From NCBI GenBank assembly GCA_024704765.1, contig JAKMXF010000305.1, forward strand, positions 100,682 to 164,681: a stretch of 64,000 bases of DNA, written 5' to 3'. Source of the stretch: Oopsacas minuta. Lineage: Eukaryota > Porifera > Hexactinellida > Lyssacinosida > Leucopsacidae. The notes beneath the pieces are model-generated. The model was not told the origin of the DNA and did no database searches. It saw only the letters and a list, made by a program, of their open reading frames with translations. This document shows, piece after piece, positions 46,470 through 57,527 of the stretch. Within the stretch, counting starts at the first letter, position 1, and each line of letters starts with the position of its first letter. Position numbers and translations under genes: made by a program.

Positions 46470-48110
46470 ATGGATTCAAAACGCATTAGACATTGTTGCC
46501 TCAATGATCCTGATGTCTTTTGTAAATTTGTGGTGAATATATGGCAAAGGAACATCGTTTTAATATTAGAGATAGCTTATCAGGCTTACTTTGGTATTAA
46601 ATCAGGCGATCAGGATAAGTCATGGAGCCCTCACATAGTGTGCAAATATTGCACAGAAACCCACCGTCTATGGGCCCTAGGAAAGTCAAATCCATGAAGT
46701 TTGGGATACCAATGGTTTGGCGAGAGCCCAAGAACCATTACGATGACTGCTACTTCTGCATGGTTAACATGTCTGGATGGAAGCGGCAGAAAAAGAATTC
46801 GTGGCATTATCCTGACATACATTCTGCAAGACGCCCAATTCCACACTACAGCGAAATTCAGGCGCCTGTTTTACGTCCTTACCTGTTACAGCGTTTACTG
46901 AGGCAATTGATGAATCGTCAGACCTCACTTACAGCAGCAATAGCTGTAATGAGTTGTTACAGATTAGTAAAGCGGAACCTTTCACACAGGGGCAGCTCCA
47001 CGACTTAGTGAGAGACTTAGGCTTGTCAAAAGATGATTCAGAGGTCCTGGCTTCCCGTCTCAGTGAACATCATGTTCTCCACAGTGAAGCTAAGATAACT
47101 TATTACCGACGCAGAGACGAAGAACTTATTCGCTATTTCAGTGAAGAAGGTGGTTTCGTGTTTTGTAATAACATCTCAGGACTTCTCTCAGCAATGGGAG
47201 TGTCCAAATACAATCCAAATGGTGGCGTTTATTTATCGCCAGCTCTAAACGGAGTCTAAAGTGCGTATTGCTGCATAATGGTAACAAATTTGCCTGTGTT
47301 CCGATCGGCCATTCAGTAATCTTGAAAGAGCACTATGCAACTATAAAGATGGTCCTACAAAAGCTGCATTATGATGAACATAACTGGATCGCGTGTGTGG
47401 ACTTGAAAATGGTCAGTATCCTGTTAGGACAGCAAAGTAGTTACACTAAATACCCATACTTTCTTTGTTTATGAGATAGCAGAACGGATGAGGTGCACTA
47501 GGAAAAGAAGAACTGGCCAGTTAGTCAAAAGATTGCCGTGGGGGAAAAGAATATCATTAACGAGCCACTAGTTTGCCGTGACCGTATCATCCTACCACCA
47601 CTACATATCAAGTTGGGACTGATGAAGAATTCGTAAAGGCATTGAACAAAGATGGTACCTGTTCCAACTACCGCTGCACAGTATATCGTGGTCTGAGTAT
47701 CGAAAAACTTAAGGTAGGAATTTTTGATGGGCCACAAATCAGAAGACTGATAAAAGATGAAGAATTCGCCTCACACATGACTGGAGTTTAAGCTGCCAGG
47801 TGGTATTCCTTGTCGATGTTGTAAAGGGATTCTTAGGCAACACCAAAGTGGCTAACTACCAGAATCTGGTCGAAGGCATGCTCAAGAACTTCCACAGTCT
47901 GGGAACCAGAATGAGCATAAAACTTTACTATCTCTATTGCCATTTAGAGAGATTCCCTGAAAATCTTGGTGATTTAAGCGAAGAACAGGGCGAGCGATTC
48001 CACCAAGACATCAGGACTATGGAGGAACGGTAACAAGGAAGATCGGACGCTCATATGTTGGCAGATTACTGCTGGAGCCTTATGCGTGATTACCCCCCAA
48101 GAACCTCACA
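46470..48110 (+). pseudogene. Frameshifted copy of a multi-copy repeat protein of unknown type
   Basis: Starting at an ATG at 46470 the + strand gives one long protein if about six frame changes are allowed. Blocks in order: CLNDPDVFCKF and AYQAYFGIKSGDQDKSWSPH, then FGIPMVWREPKNHYDDCYFC with WHYPDIHSARRPIPH, then LVRDLGLSKDDSEVLASRL and YRRRDEELIRYFSEEGGFVF, then LLHNGNKFACVPIGHSVILK and VDLKMVSILLGQQSSYTKYP, then NIINEPLVCRDRIILPPLHI with KLGLMK, and finally LERFPENLGDLSEEQGERFH followed by QDIRTMEER. From general knowledge this protein family occurs in many near-identical copies in arthropods and cnidarians and is believed to be carried by a mobile element, but I cannot name its superfamily. 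No terminal repeats were found. It lies in a DOCK intron, antisense. Confidence 0.7.
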
Positions 48111-50341
48111 AGAGGAATTCGTATAAGAGAACATTCGTTCATGATTGATAAGTATTCAGATCATATTATATCTCAAATTATCTGCTTATCACGTACGTTC
48201 AATTCTAGTTATAATGTAATACACACATACTATATGGTATCAGTGAACACAGATTCACGGATGCTGAAAAACATAATTTCACATTATCACGAAAAGTAGG
48301 GCCAATTGACCAGAACTAGTACCATTTTCGAACTCAGTGACCCTGATATACCCTAGAAATAGTCTCAACTTATCAGCCAAGAAGATGTTGTTGGCAGTGT
48401 AATCATTCTGGTCCTAATCAATTGCAAGCTCACTCAATGATTCATTCGCCCGGTGAGTACAATAATAAAGGGCTGTGTTTCGCTCCATCCATTATTTTTT
48501 TAAAATGATGTACCCCTACAAGGACTTGAAAATTTCACAGTGTCTCCACTATTGACTTAGACTTAGGTACGCAATAATTAAAGGTCTTAAGTTAGTGTGG
48601 GTCATATCACAAATATGACCTCACACAAACTTGCAATTTCGGACTAGGGTAGACGTCGCAGATACAAAAGGCTTAAAAGTTATTTCTACATCGTAGAAAC
48701 GGCTCATCATTTCCAGAATAAATGATTCGCACAACCTACAAAACTAAAGCCTATTCACGACGCTATTTAACCATGGATTATTCCAGTATATTATACATGA
48801 ATTTCAAAAGAATTTTTATCGGTAATATATAATCCAACTATTATCAGTTCGAAATGACGTAATCTGTTTGGTTTAAAGTATTGTGTTGTTAACAATGTAC
48901 CATTTTATAGCTCTGAAAAACTATCACTAGTGCGTCATAGAATCCAGAATTCATATCAAGTGATCTAAGGATGTATATGCGCCAAATATACAATTTTGGT
49001 AATTATAAAGTTGTCACGTAACTGAGTTAAATTAGGTACAATGGATCGCACTTACTTACTTGGTAAAATACCTTAAAACCAGATAGTCATCAGAGTAATT
49101 ATCAAATAAGTGCAACCAATAAGTATACATAACCAACTTCCCAGACACTCGAGATACATTTTGATACGATATCTCAAACCGGTGTGACGCAATCGTGAAC
49201 ATGCCCCATATTTGGTCATTATAAAGATTTACGCAATAGAGCTTCAAAATATTGTATGAAAATAAATCACAAGGGTATGAAAAATTGTGAAAGTATAAAG
49301 TACTTAGCTCGTAGATTAGGTAAGAGCTGGAAATTATTGTTTTCTACGATGCGAATTTGACGTTTCTTTTCAACAATTATTTAGGTAATTTGGGTATCAT
49401 ATACAATTGGTAAATGCTATGCCTACAATTATCTCTTCACTAGCGTCACTAGCCTGTTACTCTCGGTAGGAAACCACAAATGTCACAAAGAATATTCACT
49501 TGAATAACAAAATCTCAAGAATAAATATTGCACAATCACAAAAAAAAGGTTTACAATTATCACTGATCGGAAAGGACATTTTGATGTCCAAATTTACGAA
49601 CGAACAGCCAAGTTCTGCTTGAAGAAAGACTACAAAAGAGGTCGTCATGAATATTTTTGCTACACTGACTTTTGATTGGGTACAGATATACCAACTTTAA
49701 CTTCTTGTTCATGCGTCAAGTCGGCCTATATCCGGAGGGGACAATTTTCCAGTGACATGTCAGATATGCCGATCCGTCACTGGAAATTGATGCTCTCGGG
49801 ATAGAGGCAGAAAGACTGAGCTGGTGACAACCTCTGGTGTAAACCTTCTTCAAGTAGATCTCGGCTGTTCAGTTACGTTCCGTGTTTGGCTATCATAATG
49901 TTCGTTCAGTTAAGAGAAATGGAGAAGACCTTGTTCTTATTAGAAATTATGCCATTGGAATTATTGAAAATTTGTAACAGGCTAGTCGCTGAAAGTAACA
50001 GTTTAATGAGGCTACTGAAAAGATAATATAGTAGGCAAAGCATTTATAAAAGGTTTTTACAATAATACAAAATACACAAATTACCTAAATAATTAATGGT
50101 ATAGAAACAAAAGTCAAATTCACATTGTAAATAACAATAATTTCCAGCGCGTAAGTAATCTACGTGATCAGTTCACGCTGAACTATGCGCTGAGTACTTT
50201 TTAAGATATGGGAAAGTTGGATATATAGGACATATTAGCTAGAGAGATTTACAGTAACTCTAGCGACAATCGAGCAAATGGACGTTGCCAAAACATGTCC
50301 ATTCATGGTACCTAATAGAATTCAGTAAGGAAACAACTATA
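48111..50341. other. DOCK intron sequence, nothing recognised
   Basis: AT-rich. A mild GC rise at 49700-49860 and a near-palindromic pair at about 49748-49791 (TTTTCCAGTGACATGTCAG and GATCCGTCACTGGAAATTG) suggest a small old element, but ends are not defined. No coding block was seen. Confidence 0.3.
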
Positions 50342-50950
50342 TCCATATTATTAAATCACATTTGCTGTTTATTTGTCTGTTTGTCTGTTTGTTTGTCCGT
50401 TGTCAAGGAAACGATTTACGCTATGCAATTTTGAAAATGTCCATAACTATGTATTTATCGTGATTACCAAGGAAGTAAATAGAATTCAATAAACTTCACT
50501 ATATATATATATATCGAATATGCTAAATTCGAACTTCGCATTTCAAGTTTCTCATATATAAACTTATAGCTACAATTATGAATATAAAGTAGACAGATTT
50601 CAAAATTTTGGTAGAAACATACTTTCAATGGTTATTCTGAAGTAATCGTGTATGCTGATTCCCAAAATGATAGTATAAACAACATATTGTGAATGTTGTT
50701 TACTATTAGTTACATAAAAGAAACAAAGTTCAAAATTGAGGTAGTATCATACTTTCAACGACGGTACTAGGGTAATCGAGTCTGCTGAGTCTGAATATTG
50801 TAAACAAGATCAATAATATTAAACTTCAATTGTTCTTTGTCTGTGTATTTGTCCGTTGAATACGTCGAGGCGCAATGCGCCGAGTTAATTGCGAAGGGAC
50901 GAGCCAAAGTCTCGTAAATACAAAAATTTCATATTTTATGAATACACACT
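50342..50950 (+). mobile_element. Helitron-like segment with a duplicated leader
   Basis: It begins TCCATATTATTAAATCACAT after an A, followed by a TTTGTCTGTTTGTCTGTTTG run and TTGTCCGTTG, a leader typical of some non-autonomous Helitrons. A second, related leader (AATATTAAACTTCAATTG, then TTTGTCTGTG and TTGTCCGTTG) occurs at about 50811. It is soon followed by a perfect hairpin GGCGC-AAT-GCGCC (50872-50884). No clean CTRR end was found. Between the leaders lie two units of the 128-bp repeat. Confidence 0.45.
50560..50815. repeat. Degenerate array with period about 130 bp (locus 2)
   Basis: Two units share ACATACTTTCAATGGT or its variant, GGGTAATCG and TGCTGATTC/TGCTGAGTC at 50653 and 50783. 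The core is the same as in the array at 15440-15900. Confidence 0.6.
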
Positions 50951-52045
50951 CTTAGTTCACTTGATATTAATATGAAATCGAGGATTTTAGATATTCAATA
51001 AATCCATATTATATGCAGGACTAGAAGTACCTATAGATTAACTAACAAATATTTAACATCTAAGAACAATAGAATTATTACCAATGACACAGTGCTAAAA
51101 ATGAATCTATTTCACATACTTTCAGGAAAAAATACAAGGAATAGAATAATTCTAGAAAAGTACAAAGGTGTAGAAATTTTCTCTTTCGAAAGGAGTTAAA
51201 ATATTGGTACCATAGATTTCATAATTTTGGCTAGAGGCCAGACAAAATTTTGATCAGTCTGAAATAGTGGCACTTGATGTTCGATCGATTAGCAAAGCGG
51301 AGAAGTACACCCGACGAATATGTTCAATATTTCTCAAACCAGAAATCCCCTTAATTCTTGCCAGTTTTAGTTGCACGACGTTCACGGAGAAAACTAGAAA
51401 ATCTAATAATAATATAGGCAACCATTGCAAATTGTGCCAATTTACTAAGGTATAGTCTGCAAAGCAAAAAAACAAAACAATCGTGATATAAGAGATAATA
51501 AGCAAAGTGTGGCTATAATATATCGAATTATAAAAGTTATCAGGGATATAGTTAGGATGTAACACCGTCATGTAATTATTTCAGGTATATTATCGTCTAC
51601 GTATTCAAATGTTCGTTGTATAATCAGGGTATACAGTTGTATATTTGCTTATGTTGAAATATTTATGTAATTTCTTAACTAATGGTGTATCCTACATGAT
51701 AAAAGTAAGAGAAATCCCCAAAACACCACCCCTTCCACTAAATTTTAGCCTCTTGAGTAGTATAATCGGTGCATTTTAATGTCCTAGTTTTCCAGAGTTG
51801 TCTACATTAATATCTAATGAAACAAAACTACGCTAAATGTGGAAAATTAAAAGGAAATGTCGTGGAACCAAAGTAAACGATACTTACACAAAAATTGGAT
51901 AATACAAAATAAATTACTCAGGAATAAGACGTTGGCTACAATGTTGAACTCTAATTTCTAAATTGAATAACACAGTCAAATACTCCAAATTTTCCATAAA
52001 GAAGAGTCTTCGCGTTCATCACATATGTAATGGAAATATAACTAA
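50951..52045. other. DOCK intron sequence with an unassigned open frame
   Basis: AT-rich. At 51254-51571 both strands have open frames. The - strand frame has a hydrophobic start and the + strand frame a CKLCQF end. Neither could be assigned to a gene, and neither fits the phase of the DOCK exons on either side. Confidence 0.3.
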
Positions 52046-52099
52046 TTGACAACAAGCAATAATTTCTGCATAGTCTACACTAGTATTGCTTGTTGTCAA
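52046..52099. repeat. Perfect 16-bp inverted repeat with 22-bp loop
   Basis: TTGACAACAAGCAATA at 52046-52061 is exactly complementary to TATTGCTTGTTGTCAA at 52084-52099. A perfect stem of this length is unexpected by chance and may be the end of a young element. Confidence 0.85.
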
Positions 52100-52438
52100 G
52101 TGGCTACACAACTGAGCATGTATCCAGATGAACAGAGTACACTACTTCCACGGGCCATGCCCCTGGAAAACAGGTACCCTCTTCCAATTCTTTGCAGGCC
52201 ACACAGAGTGACAGATCTTGGCGACGGCCATACACAGAATAGGGCCCACAAAATGCAATAGCAGGGACCCACAAATTCTCTAGTCGGCCGAGGGAAGATC
52301 AATATTATTAGTGTCAAAATAATATAGAGCCACGAGTTATACATAGTGTAATACACTGATAGAGGATATCTTCGCTGTTTATGAAGTAATCCTGAAAATT
52401 ACAGTATATAGATGCAAAACAGTAAAATATATATAAGC
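52100..52438. other. GC-rich island followed by intron sequence
   Basis: About 200 bp are clearly GC-richer than the surroundings and contain AGGGCCCACAAAAT, also found near 796. Two short frames overlap it on opposite strands, without motifs. It may be an old repeat. Its nature is unknown. Confidence 0.4.
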
Positions 52439-53329
52439 ATAGCCTAAAAAAGATCAGGCCTGATCTTTACTTTGTATCTGGTGTAAGAGGAAGTGAAGAT
52501 ATTTTGATGGCAAATTCAATAATCACCGATAACAAGAAACTGGTACATTTTCACCCCGAATATAGGTATTATTGATATGTTGGAATTCACAAAGCCACAT
52601 TTGTCAAATATTACTGATCGAAGTGACGTTGTTTGTAAATGTGATTGGAAAATATAGATTATAAACTGACACATCTTTGAAACCATGTAGAACGTTAACT
52701 ACTAAACTAAGTTAAAAATGTTGAAATACAAAATGATCTAAAACTGTCTTTGTAAACAAAAATGAAATTTTCATATAAAAATGCACGTTTCTGAATTATC
52801 ACATTGACCATTGATTTCATATGTTTTGCCTATATCCACTTATACCTCGAAAATTCTGAGAATTATTTCAAATTAGGATAGCCAATTGATGGAATACTTC
52901 CGTACCCATGTAATTCAGGTTGAGATTATATCTCTTGCCAATATGATTTAACCATGAATATGCGGAAATATACTGGCATTTTCAGATTGCTCAATGATCT
53001 TGAATTAGTACAGAGACGGTTTTAGGTCAATTAGTATTTCAACATTTTGACAAAATAAAATTTAAAGTTCTACTTTGGTTTAAAGATGGAGCAGTTTATA
53101 ACATATATCTAGCAATTACGCTACAAGTGACGTCACTTCGATCTGAAATATTTCGCAAATGTAGCTTTTATGAATTCTTACATATCAATAATACATTTAT
53201 TCGGGGGAAATATACCAGTTTATTGTTATCGGCGATTATAGATTTCCAATCAAAATGTATCCACTTCCCTTTTATCCCTGGTCCAGTGAAAATTGACCCA
53301 ATGATCAGGTCTTATCTTTAGTAGGCTAT
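52439..53329. mobile_element. Foldback element, copy B, about 891 bp
   Basis: Ends are inverted repeats ATAGCCTAAAAAAGATCAGG and ATAGCCTACTAAAGATAAGA (right end in reverse complement). Arms of about 190-200 bp (52439-52630 and 53129-53329) pair along most of their length, including AAATTCAATAATCACCGATA against AAATCTATAATCGCCGATA, and GATCGAAGTGACGT. The core is AT-rich and non-coding. It is the longer of two copies here. Its right end is 37 bp from the donor of the DOCK exon at 53367, inside the intron. Confidence 0.82.
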
Positions 53330-53366
53330 GATAGAAGTTAACAGAATATTCGTTCACATGAATTAC

Positions 53367-53545
53367 CTCGATTTGTTCACGAATAAGTTCTTTCAACTCA
53401 ATGATTTCATCTTCATGGGCAGGGTTTGAACAAAGATAATCGTTTGTAAAAAAGGCATCTTCATAATTTTTCAAGCCACCCATCACAGCAGCTTCAATAA
53501 TTCCGTTCAAACGCATAGAAAGCTGATTAATAAACTGTGAATTAC
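53367..53545 (-). CDS. DOCK-family exchange factor, internal DHR-2 exon
   Basis: On the - strand the exon starts after TTGTTCATTAG and ends at the donor ATCGAG|GTAATTC. It supplies two bases to the codon opened by the previous exon (57268-57527) and then reads 59 codons to a codon boundary. A nearer AG (TTCACAG) was rejected because it would give a stop. The product contains NQLSMRLNGIIEAAVMGG, KNYEDAFFTNDYL and IIELKELIREQI. These match the DHR-2 block of DOCK-A/B proteins with the pattern NPLSM-LNG-AV-GG, Y--AFF---Y, LK-LI--Q. The AVMGG segment contributes to the surface that meets the GTPase in known structures. AVMGG resembles DOCK1/2/5 more than DOCK3/4. Confidence 0.9.
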
Positions 53546-55390
53546 CTAATGAACAAATTTTCAATTAAACGGCATGAATGGTTGTTAAGTAGACAAATCC
53601 AAGGAACATATAGTTAATCAATTTTGAAAAATCAAAAATGAAACCATGATTTCTGAAATGAATTTCGATTCTGAATATCGATCATGGGGTACTGAAAGAA
53701 TACATTACATGAATTTAAGAAAGCTGACATCTAGGACATACATAAAATGAATTAGAGTAAGTATTTGTGAAAATTTTGAAATTTAGAGAGCGAAAGTTTC
53801 TAGACAGAATTACTTTGAAGGTTGTAGAAATGGATACAATTGATTAGAACCAACTGTAATGTCATAACAAATGTTTGACAACAGTTGTTCTACAATAAAG
53901 TAACATTTTCAGGCTCAAATATGTATCAATTTTTCAAAAACTTGTCTGTTCCGTTACTTGAGATAGGTTAACAATATGGGTATTTCCTTGAATTATGACG
54001 CCCTGTATTTTGAAACTTCCAGACAATAAGAGAAAACAAACGCAATCACACGCTATTCTATCCTCTTGAACCCTTGTCGAAATTTATACACATACTTTTC
54101 AAGGTCTCATTGTGGGCGCAGCCCAGAAGTCCTCCTACCATAGCAAAACTGATAATATGATGACATATTTACTGTATACGCTATATACTGATACAGATTA
54201 ACCGCGTAGTATTATCGTGGATCCAGATGGTAGAGAATGGATGGAGGCTATATCAATACTATACTCCCATTTTCGCCAATGGAAAAGTTCGGGACAATCA
54301 AGCATTATCTAGAAAGATGGTCGATTTGTGGCATTGAACAATTGTTAGTGCAATGAAATATTCTGTACAAATTACCAGAACTAAAGTTAACTGGCATCTT
54401 TCTCACCCTAAAAGTGAACGTAATGTTATTTATTATCATGCAAAATTCTGGTATTTTCATACTTGCATGTCTACAAGATCAATAAAATCAGACAGATATC
54501 GGATGGTTAGAGACGAAGCTGTGACGGTATGTATGCGCATAATAAGTACCTGACAATATAATTTACTAATTCTTAAGCCAATTTTGAAAGTGCACTTATA
54601 CCAAATTACTTCGAAAACGTGCATATTAGCACAACTGATATCAATTATAGTTACATAGTTGTCCAGAGCTATCCCTGAACAACTCTTTTGCATTATAGAC
54701 ACTACAGAGTCCAACTGGATGGTCGAGTCGAGCAGAAATTATTGGAACCATGACCGCAGACACTGTTAGATCATAAATTACTTCCTGTTGCTAAAATGTG
54801 AAGACCCCCATTAAAACGTACAGGATAATCCCCTGGATGAATAAATGGGTGTGTTAAAAAAATGAAATTATAGGATAGATACAGATGTATAAAAAATCTA
54901 AATATGTATGAGATATGTTTCAAACAAATTTTTTGTTAGTATATTGCTTAATAAGACATGAAAAAGATATGGTATTTGAACTTAGATTCCACCACCGTTA
55001 ATACGAAAACGCGATAATTCGATAAGTTCAATATTTCGAAAAAATTCTCTTTCCCTTGAAACTCTTGTATTAATGCCATGCAAAATCAGGGCATACGAGA
55101 TGGGGTCAGGCGGGGCTTTCTTCGGGCTCATGGCAGCGGGACCTTAACTATATATTTTAAAGTGATCGCAGATGGATGTTGAATCAAGGACAGGAGTATT
55201 GGTGGTCTTAAATTGTTTCTAGGGATCTGAAAATTTTTCAATTCTCAATGTACAAATGACTATGTAGTCGGCCAGTATTGAAATGGAAAAATTTACAAAA
55301 TTGTAGTGAGATTAGAGCTGACATTTCATAGTTACTCCAATTAATAGTGTCCCTTTATGGAATTGAATTAAAAGACTAACCTAAGGGATA
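53546..55390. other. DOCK intron sequence, nothing recognised
   Basis: AT-rich. Overlapping open frames at 54353-54553 (+) and 54457-54714 (-) have no motif. A GC patch lies at about 55090-55145. Confidence 0.3.
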
Positions 55391-55959
55391 AAAATACTTT
55401 CAGGTATCGTGCACCAAAGAAATCCTTCTCAGAGATGGAGCTTGCTCATCCCAAACGGCTATCAGAAATAATTACTGGTAATAACCCTGGATACGATACG
55501 ATGAACCCATACCAAGCAAAAATGCAATGTAGGTACTGAAAGGAGAGGGGTTTCCAGTTAACTCGAGGCCGGATTTCAAAATTAGAAGGATATATACTCA
55601 AATTTTTTGATGTACCCAGTCCGATGCTGAGATATTTATCTACAAAGGAAGTAGTATCACTGCAGACTTGTATTTCAATAGTTGTTTATCGCCAATTGAA
55701 AAACACTATCAAGAGCGGACACTAATGTCAGGTACGCGAGGTTTGAGATTATTGCATAATAAATTATGTGAACAGAGACTGGCAAAGTCTGAACCAGAAC
55801 AAATGAGAATAATCGAGCAGAGCATCGACACTACTCACCTGGTCTAGTCCCTTGCTAGTTATGGCTATATTCAAGACAAGTGAAGGGCCATGCAGGCAAG
55901 CATTTTGCATCCCAAAATCGACCTAGGAAAGCCGTGTGGAGAACTCAAAAGCCATCTAA
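55391..55959. other. Possibly coding-derived repeat sequence
   Basis: This part is less AT-rich and + strand frames contain protein-like pieces (for example HNKLCEQRLAKSEPEQMRII near 55760), interrupted by stops. It looks like an old retroelement or a dead gene, but it could not be assigned. Confidence 0.3.
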
Positions 55960-55960
55960 C

Positions 55961-56162
55961 CCGAAGATTATAAATATGCATTTTTCGACTGGTTGGATAG
56001 TCTAAAGGGAGTCATAGATAACGAATGTGAACATTTAGAAAATGTTAAAATTATAGGTAATGATTTTGCAAGGTTACAAAAATTAAGGGCATGTCGGGAA
56101 GACTTTGAACGCCTATTGTATAAAGCTAAATTAGTGTTTACTTGGAAAATTGTTGCTAAAAG
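55961..56162 (+). other. Possible coding exon or gene fragment, unidentified
   Basis: A + strand frame of about 67 codons begins just after a TAA and contains FFDWLDSLKGVIDNECEHLE and NDFARLQKLRACREDFERLL. Its hydrophobic spacing suggests alpha-helices, loosely like a spectrin-type repeat. It is followed by AAAAG|GTAACA, a fair splice donor. The sequence has the look of selected coding DNA, but no acceptor with a good pyrimidine tract is present and it runs antisense to the DOCK gene inside its intron. It could be a nested gene, a retroposed fragment or part of the debris upstream. Confidence 0.3.
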
Positions 56163-56527
56163 GTAACAATCATTATTCAACTGTTAACAGGATTTCACCC
56201 TCTCTAATTATTTTCGTTGTGAATATTATACTTAGGGTATCCAAATAGTTCATAATCTTGCATTATCGAGCATGCATAAATATTTACTATAGCAAAACTA
56301 CAATATATTTGTGAAGTTAAAAATCTTCTACAAAAACGTATCAGGATAACGAATATATCCAAATAAAAATGTCATTTTATGCTTTTATCAGAGTACTACA
56401 AATGGGCTTTCAGAGCTGTATCTCTCCCCCCAAAATTTATATAATATAGGAGAAATTTCAGATTTAATTATCCATGGTCATGCCATATTACATTTAAAAG
56501 CCTTCTGTAGTGGCACTGGAGATACTA
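56163..56527. other. DOCK intron sequence, nothing recognised
   Basis: AT-rich spacer. Its end (56470-56527) with CCATGGTC and CCTTCTGTAG resembles 29610-29640 and belongs to the repeat that follows. Confidence 0.3.
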
Positions 56528-56735
56528 TGTAGCTTTTGATTAGTGGTCTCGGCATTTCATGCGTCGGGTATCAAAAAAGCATGAAATTTTCAAATTAGGA
56601 AAATTTGAATGTGTTTGTAGAGTCAGGATGACGTAGTAATCAAATAATGAGTTTGCATTTGCTCATAATTATGACGTCAGGACATTTGCCAGATTGAGGG
56701 GTAGCTGTGATTCAAATTTCAAACTTTTACCATGT
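56528..56735 (+). repeat. Dispersed repeat with CTCGGCATTTCATGC core, copy 2
   Basis: Same family as 38716-38925. Here the similarity to other copies continues to about 56930, where GGTTTCTTCAATCATTTCTGG resembles the reverse complement of the motif at 40213 and 63453. That suggests those motifs are the end of one larger element. Confidence 0.6.
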
Positions 56736-57267
56736 ATATGGGCTGAGCAGTGGTAAATAATGTGAAATCAAAAAGTTCACAATGACGTCATAATTTGTCA
56801 GAGGTGTGAATTTACTTCCAAGACTCGAACTTGTCTGAACCAGGCCCAAAATACCCCTATATACCACTTATCAGCTCTGGAGGTCTTCGGTTTCTTCAAT
56901 CATTTCTGGACACACAAACATATCTATATATGTAAATATAGAATAATTTCGTAATATTAGTATAGACCAGGCAAATACTTCGGGAAAAGCCAGAAATAAA
57001 ATAACATAAAATATTTGAAAATTTGTTGTATTCTATAAATTTCCATTAATGATTTGAGGTAAAACGTATAAATTCTGGACTATAATAATTAAAAATTAAT
57101 TGGTCTGATCACATATCCTGGAATGTAGTTTCCTGAATATGCGCTATGGCATAATGTACATAGGTTACGATTACATAAATCACTAATCTAATTTTAGTTA
57201 TAATTCGATGATTTATATAGAAATATATCTATTCGATATATTTCTATGTAAATCATTATGATCTGAC
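56736..57267. other. DOCK intron sequence next to an exon
   Basis: Includes the tail of the dispersed repeat and AT-rich spacer. Near 57216-57248 there is a local inverted repeat around TATTTCTATG/ATAGAAATATA close to the splice donor. Confidence 0.35.
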
Positions 57268-57527
57268 CTGATTTAATCGATGAAATTAATTCTTTTAATT
57301 CTGTAGAAGAGGTTTTGATAGTTTCAAGTGCATATTCAAGAGGACTGATCTCTCTAATTTCAGTTGAAATCACAGGAAAAGATTTAAGCAACCCAGGAAA
57401 CTTAGCGTTAGTAGAATACACAGTGCGTTCCAACCATAAAGTTTTAAATTCATTGGCTTTATCCTTTTCCCCTTTGTGAAAGGGCCTGGAGTGTCTAAAT
57501 CTTGAGACATTATTGACTTTATAGAAG
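57268..57527 (-). CDS. DOCK-family exchange factor, internal DHR-2 exon
   Basis: On the - strand the exon follows ATTCTCTTTTAG and ends at the donor AAATCAG|GTCAGAT. It uses one base to finish a codon, reads 86 codons and leaves one base for the next exon. Its product carries FYKVNNVSRFRHSRPFHKG, NEFKTLWLERTVYSTNAKFP and ISPLEYALETI. These are hallmarks of the DHR-2 (DOCKER) domain, with the pattern F-Y-RP--KG, NEF--LW-ERT and SPLE-A-E. DHR-2 catalyses nucleotide exchange on Rac. The residue mix fits the ELMO-binding DOCK-A/B groups (Myoblast city/DOCK1 or Sponge/DOCK3-4) and does not separate them well. The preceding exon was not found up to 64000 and is probably beyond the right edge. Confidence 0.92.

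Noticed and set aside
51254-51571. Opposite-strand frames considered as a missing DOCK exon
   Set aside because: The exon chain is already phase-consistent without it and the translation has no DOCK features.
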